Positions 22,200 through 24,500 of a stretch of 24,500 nucleotides of DNA are shown piece by piece. The position numbers were made by a program, and so were the translations under genes. How positions within the stretch are numbered: the first letter of the stretch is position 1; every line of letters begins with the position of its first letter. The DNA is from Nematostella vectensis. Lineage: Eukaryota > Cnidaria > Anthozoa > Actiniaria > Edwardsiidae. Location of the stretch: NCBI RefSeq assembly GCF_932526225.1, contig NC_064044.1, positions 4,182,092 through 4,206,591 on the forward strand, given 5' to 3'. The notes under the pieces were generated by a model. That model ran no database searches, was not told the DNA's origin, and saw only the letters and a list, made by a program, of their open reading frames with translations.

Positions 22200-23126
22200 T
22201 CATACCACACCAGGCGTACCCAGGACTGTGGCCACTTCTCTCGCTTTCCTACTGATGGTTAACTCGGAGACGCCCGTTCTTTCGGAGAATTTTTTAAGTG
22301 TAATATCGACCCCCTTTAGCCGTACCCAGTAATAGGTTAAAGCGACCGCAAAGGATTGTGGGCGAGCGCGATTCAACTCAGACGAGCGGTTCTTAGATCT
22401 GTAGTAGAGCTGGACCACCTCTCCCTTCTGTGCGGGGGACGCCGAGAATCTGTCCATCACGTCGTGAATGTGATGCACAACTGTGGGAGACGCTCCATGT
22501 AGTAAGTAATCTTTAGGCGCGTTAACACTAAAGATTTTTAGACCCTTAAGGCAGCTCTTCTTGCTCAATCCAAAAGTTTCCATCAAGGTTTTCGGTGTCT
22601 GACACTTACCGGACATCTTGTAGGCGTAGTAGATGCATGCAAAGACGATCGCCTTCCGTGGGTCGCCGCGAAAAATCTGGCCTTTCGTCACCTGAGTGTA
22701 TATCTCGTTAGCTTTGGCTACAATTACCCCGCTAAAACCCATGTTCTCCACATCCTTGTCAATGTTTCTATCCTCAGACCTACGTACCTGGACCCGACTT
22801 GGATTCGAAGACCGTTTGCCGTCGGAATGTCCGTAAAAACCCCATTCTCTTTCGTGCGCGATCACGCGCTGCATCTGTTCCCCGCACTCTAAGCAACTAG
22901 TGACCCCGTCTTCTGTGACCAGGTCGTCATGATTGCAAAGGGTGTTACTACTATCCTCGTCTCCCAAGGAGGCTCTACTAGTCTCGTATTTGGTGAGGGC
23001 TCGGTCAAACAGTGCAAACTCCGGCATGAGGGTGGGGACGTTAATCCTGGGTACCGGCCCGTCGGGGATATTATATGGTGGTGGTGACCGGTCTTCGGCC
23101 GTACGTTCAACCGTTTGTTCCCCCAT
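22200..23126 (-). CDS. TFIIB-like transcription initiation factor (308 aa)
   Basis: Resembles the general factor that joins TBP-bound promoters to RNA polymerase II. An N-terminal zinc ribbon has C64-x-H66 and C78-x2-C81 (CNHDD...CLECGEQ), followed by a B-reader-like EREWGFYGH (92-100). Then come two cyclin-type repeats: ~128-205 (AKANEIYTQVT...RKAIVFACIYYAYK) and ~212-303, the second ending in a helix-turn-helix ITLKKFSERTGVSELTISRK like TFIIB repeat 2. Length is close to cellular TFIIB. Before the ribbon is DGPVPRINVP (22-31), shared with the polymerase. Giant and asfar-like viruses encode TFIIB homologues; I am not aware of it as a standard Polinton gene. It probably acts in the nucleus on the element's own motif-bearing genes, which is an inference. 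Confidence 0.87.
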   Translation of the reverse strand: MGEQTVERTAEDRSPPPYNIPDGPVPRINVPTLMPEFALFDRALTKYETSRASLGDEDSSNTLCNHDDLVTEDGVTSCLECGEQMQRVIAHEREWGFYGHSDGKRSSNPSRVQVRRSEDRNIDKDVENMGFSGVIVAKANEIYTQVTKGQIFRGDPRKAIVFACIYYAYKMSGKCQTPKTLMETFGLSKKSCLKGLKIFSVNAPKDYLLHGASPTVVHHIHDVMDRFSASPAQKGEVVQLYYRSKNRSSELNRARPQSFAVALTYYWVRLKGVDITLKKFSERTGVSELTISRKAREVATVLGTPGVV

Positions 23127-23143
23127 TTTATTGAACTGTTCAC

Positions 23144-23156
23144 GTCTTTAAGCCAC
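23144..23156 (-). promoter_or_regulatory. Element promoter motif of TFIIB-like gene (GTGGCTTAAAGAC)
   Basis: Arm-type copy preceded by TTTGAAAA; 17 nt before the ATG, leader ending CAATAAA-ATG. Upstream sequence (TTCACATCTAAAAA) also matches the polymerase upstream region at 7991-8006. Confidence 0.75.
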
Positions 23157-23179
23157 TTTTCAAAGGCTTTTTAGATGTG

Positions 23180-23216
23180 AAGTCAAGATGCTAGCCTCTC
23201 GAGCTGCCTCTAGGCG
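23180..23216. repeat. Diverged dispersed GC palindrome copy, right arm
   Basis: GCTAGCCTCTCGAGCTGCCT matches, in reverse, the GGGGGCTAGCCTCTC region just inside the left repeat (7974-7988). Together with the flanking TTCACATCTAAAAA it shows that the two arm regions share sequence beyond the formal inverted repeats. Confidence 0.6.
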
Positions 23217-23297
23217 TGTTGTGTGTGGTCGCTAAGACTTCCGAAGGGGTCCGCGTGAGGGCGGTGCGGTCTAAAGTCTCCACACCTCATTCGTGGA

Positions 23298-23558
23298 CTA
23301 GTATCTTACCCATCTTTTTTCGCCATACCGTGGCATGGAGACTAACATTGCTAGAACACCAAGGACAATTGTCGCCGCTCCGGCCACAAACCCAACGGGG
23401 TCGAAGCTTCCGTATTCTGAGTCTTCATAGTAATCAGCGTTACAACAGCAGTGTTCAGGCCCCGCATCCGCAGTGTTACTCACATTCACCTCCGGCACCG
23501 AACAACCGCCGGCGGTAGCCGCACCATCTCTAATCTTAACCTCCGTCTTTAATGTCAT
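23298..23558 (-). CDS. Small cysteine-rich single-pass membrane protein (86 aa)
   Basis: First gene inside the right terminal repeat. The ATG at 23558 is chosen because it lies 19 nt after a promoter motif; the frame extends further upstream into the repeat but without support. The N-terminal ~50 residues include a CCC cluster (HCCCNADYY, ~36-44) and acidic residues. One hydrophobic segment lies at ~56-74 (GFVAGAATIVLGVLAMLVS), followed by a basic tail (RYGEKRWVRY). No family recognised. As an arm-type (possibly early) gene it could act on host membranes, which is speculative. Confidence 0.7.
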   Translation of the reverse strand: MTLKTEVKIRDGAATAGGCSVPEVNVSNTADAGPEHCCCNADYYEDSEYGSFDPVGFVAGAATIVLGVLAMLVSMPRYGEKRWVRY

Positions 23559-23577
23559 TTTATCTAGGACCCCATAC

Positions 23578-23590
23578 GTCTTTAGACCAG
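23578..23590 (-). promoter_or_regulatory. Element promoter motif of 86-aa membrane gene (CTGGTCTAAAGAC)
   Basis: Arm-type variant immediately inside the right inverted repeat, 19 nt before the ATG, leader ending AGATAAA-ATG. Confidence 0.65.
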
Positions 23591-23604
23591 AATAGCCTCC
23601 CCGA

Positions 23605-23970
23605 GCTCCCCCTAGGTGCGACACGTGACAAAATGATCGACAGGTTTTTGACAAAATGATCGACAGGTGGGCGTGGCTATCACGTGACAAAGTGATTGAC
23701 AGGTTTTTGACAAAATGATTGACAGGTGGGCGTGGTCGTCACGTGACAAAATGATTGACAGGTTTTTGACAAAATGATCGACAGGTGGGCGTGGTCGTCA
23801 CGTGACAAAGTGATTGACGGGTGGGCGTGGTCGTGCAAGAGATCTCTAGCAAACTCGCGCATGCGCAGGTCGCGAGGCTTGGCGGAGGTGCGCGGAGACT
23901 TTTGCGCCATTTTGGAATGAAATTTGGGATGATCAAAAAGTTGCGCCAGCTGCGCCATTTCCCTACTACT
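23605..23970 (-). repeat. Right terminal inverted repeat (~366 bp)
   Basis: Inverted match to 7592-7971, ending CCCTACTACT. It contains TGATTGACAG at 23693, 23716 and 23752 and the one-base variants TGATCGACAG (23634, 23657, 23775) and TGATTGACGG (23811), alternating with GGTGGGCGTGG and GTCACGTGAC. Differences from the left arm are both point changes and unit gain or loss. Confidence 0.95.
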
Positions 23971-23975
23971 ACCAT
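23971..23975. repeat. Target-site duplication, right copy (ACCAT)
   Basis: Repeats 7587-7591 directly outside the element end. The next base is A, giving ACCATA as a possible 6-bp duplicate. Confidence 0.8.
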
Positions 23976-24309
23976 AGACACCCTTGAACACAGGTTACCC
24001 GAATACATACCAATCAATGGCGGTCGTTTTTTGAAATGGCCAAGAGGGTCATGGGCGAGCGTGTGGGAAACCTGTGCTAATTTTTTCCCAACATTGTGGC
24101 CAGAAAAATAGCAGAAAACATGAATTCCTGAACGTTTACTTGGCGTTTCTCGATAAACACTGTAAAACGCGAAAACAAAAAAACGAAGCAGATTTCCAAA
24201 ATTGGTATGGCCCAGGGAGCGAGAAAAATGGCTGTTTTAAAAACAGAATTGTTTTAATTGGAACACCTATGTGTTCCAACACATCCCATCTTGGTTCTCT
24301 CCATTACAG
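23976..24309. other. 3' part of receptor intron
   Basis: Host intron sequence after the element, ending in a pyrimidine-rich tract and ATTACAG at 24303-24309. No gene is seen. Confidence 0.75.
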
Positions 24310-24500
24310 AAAGCGGACCTGACCACGTTACCGCTGACCATAAACTCGGCGCGCCTGCAGTATCTGGATTTTAGCGAGCCCTTCATGCACGTGTCTATGG
24401 ACCTTGTCACACGCAAACCAGAGGAAAAACAGATCGACATCACTGGCTTTATGACCCCCTATACTATTCCTGTGTGGCTAATGACTATGGCTTGCTGGAT
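24310..24500 (+). CDS. Ionotropic glutamate receptor exon, S1 end to M1 (runs off window)
   Basis: Reads KADLTTLPLTINSARLQYLD, FSEPFMHVSMDLVTRKP, then GFMTPYTIPVWLMTMACW. This is the iGluR pattern AD-(L/I)-x-x-x-PLTI-x-x-x-R...(I/L)-DFS-x-PF followed by the pre-M1/M1 start. The family's ligand-contacting P, T and R (PLT, then R five residues after T) are kept, so glutamate-type binding is plausible. The phase is 0 and continues the 7257-7448 exon exactly. The exon continues beyond the window. Confidence 0.93.

Larger units (their letters stand above)
7592..23970. mobile_element. Complete Polinton/Maverick virus-like element, 16,379 bp
   Basis: The call rests on long terminal inverted repeats with 5'-AG ends, flanking target duplications, a protein-primed family B polymerase, a DDE integrase, an A32/FtsK-like packaging ATPase and candidate capsid genes. 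The size fits the 15-20 kb typical of the group. Fifteen genes are intact. The layout is polymerase (+) and integrase (-) on the left, a + strand structural block in the centre and a - strand regulatory block on the right. The insertion lies wholly within a receptor intron, which may have spared the host gene. The first ~170 bp of the two repeat arms differ at roughly ten positions, so the insertion may not be extremely young. Confidence 0.95.

Noticed and set aside
23470-23500. VPEVNVSN in the 86-aa protein as a third copy of the INVP motif
   Set aside because: Match is too short and lacks the DGP and final L-x-P parts.

Overview
The window is animal nuclear DNA. An ionotropic glutamate receptor (iGluR) gene on the + strand is interrupted by a complete, apparently intact Polinton/Maverick-type virus-like element. 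Four receptor coding blocks are readable with splice sites: 454-558 and 682-759 (end of the amino-terminal domain and linker), 7257-7448 (first ligand-binding half, S1) and 24310 to the window edge (rest of S1, then pre-M1/M1). Blocks 3 and 4 join in phase (..DIQSE + KADLTTLPLTI..), so everything from 7449 to 24309 is one intron, about 480 bp long without the element. The species cannot be fixed; a marine invertebrate is plausible but is only an inference.

Host part: a ~6.0 kb satellite of 46-bp units (about 130 copies, 786-6800) fills the intron between receptor blocks 2 and 3 and carries higher-order structure, including two adjacent ~1,468-bp blocks. A pure (TTTA)n run (6900-7055) and degenerate tetranucleotide sequence follow.

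Element (7592-23970, 16,379 bp): ~370-bp terminal inverted repeats (TIRs) start 5'-AGTAGTAGGG and are flanked by ACCAT on both sides. Left arm: a protein-primed family B DNA polymerase (+), converging with a retroviral-type integrase (-). Middle, all + strand: candidate major capsid protein, packaging ATPase, a 175-aa protein, four membrane or coiled-coil proteins (144, 74, 138, 340 aa), a candidate penton (207 aa), a 201-aa membrane protein and a 508-aa protein. Right arm, all - strand: a small membrane protein, a TFIIB-like transcription factor, an ankyrin-repeat protein and an 18-residue-repeat zinc protein. No frameshift or stop breaks any of the 15 genes. No adenovirus-type protease was recognised.

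How the parts may work together: polymerase, integrase, ATPase and capsid genes form a replication-integration-packaging core. The most notable feature is that nearly every gene has the same short motif (core TTAAA, often GTGRTTTAAAGAY) at a nearly constant 17-26 nt before its (or its second) start codon, while the element also encodes its own TFIIB-like factor. This suggests a self-contained transcription programme. The motif has two flavours: ..AAAGAC in the arms (replication and regulatory genes) and ..AAAGAT or ..AAAAAC in the structural block. Other unusual features are tandem host-type transcription-factor sites in the TIRs, a dispersed GC-rich palindrome found both between and inside genes, and sequence shared between the heads of otherwise unrelated element genes.
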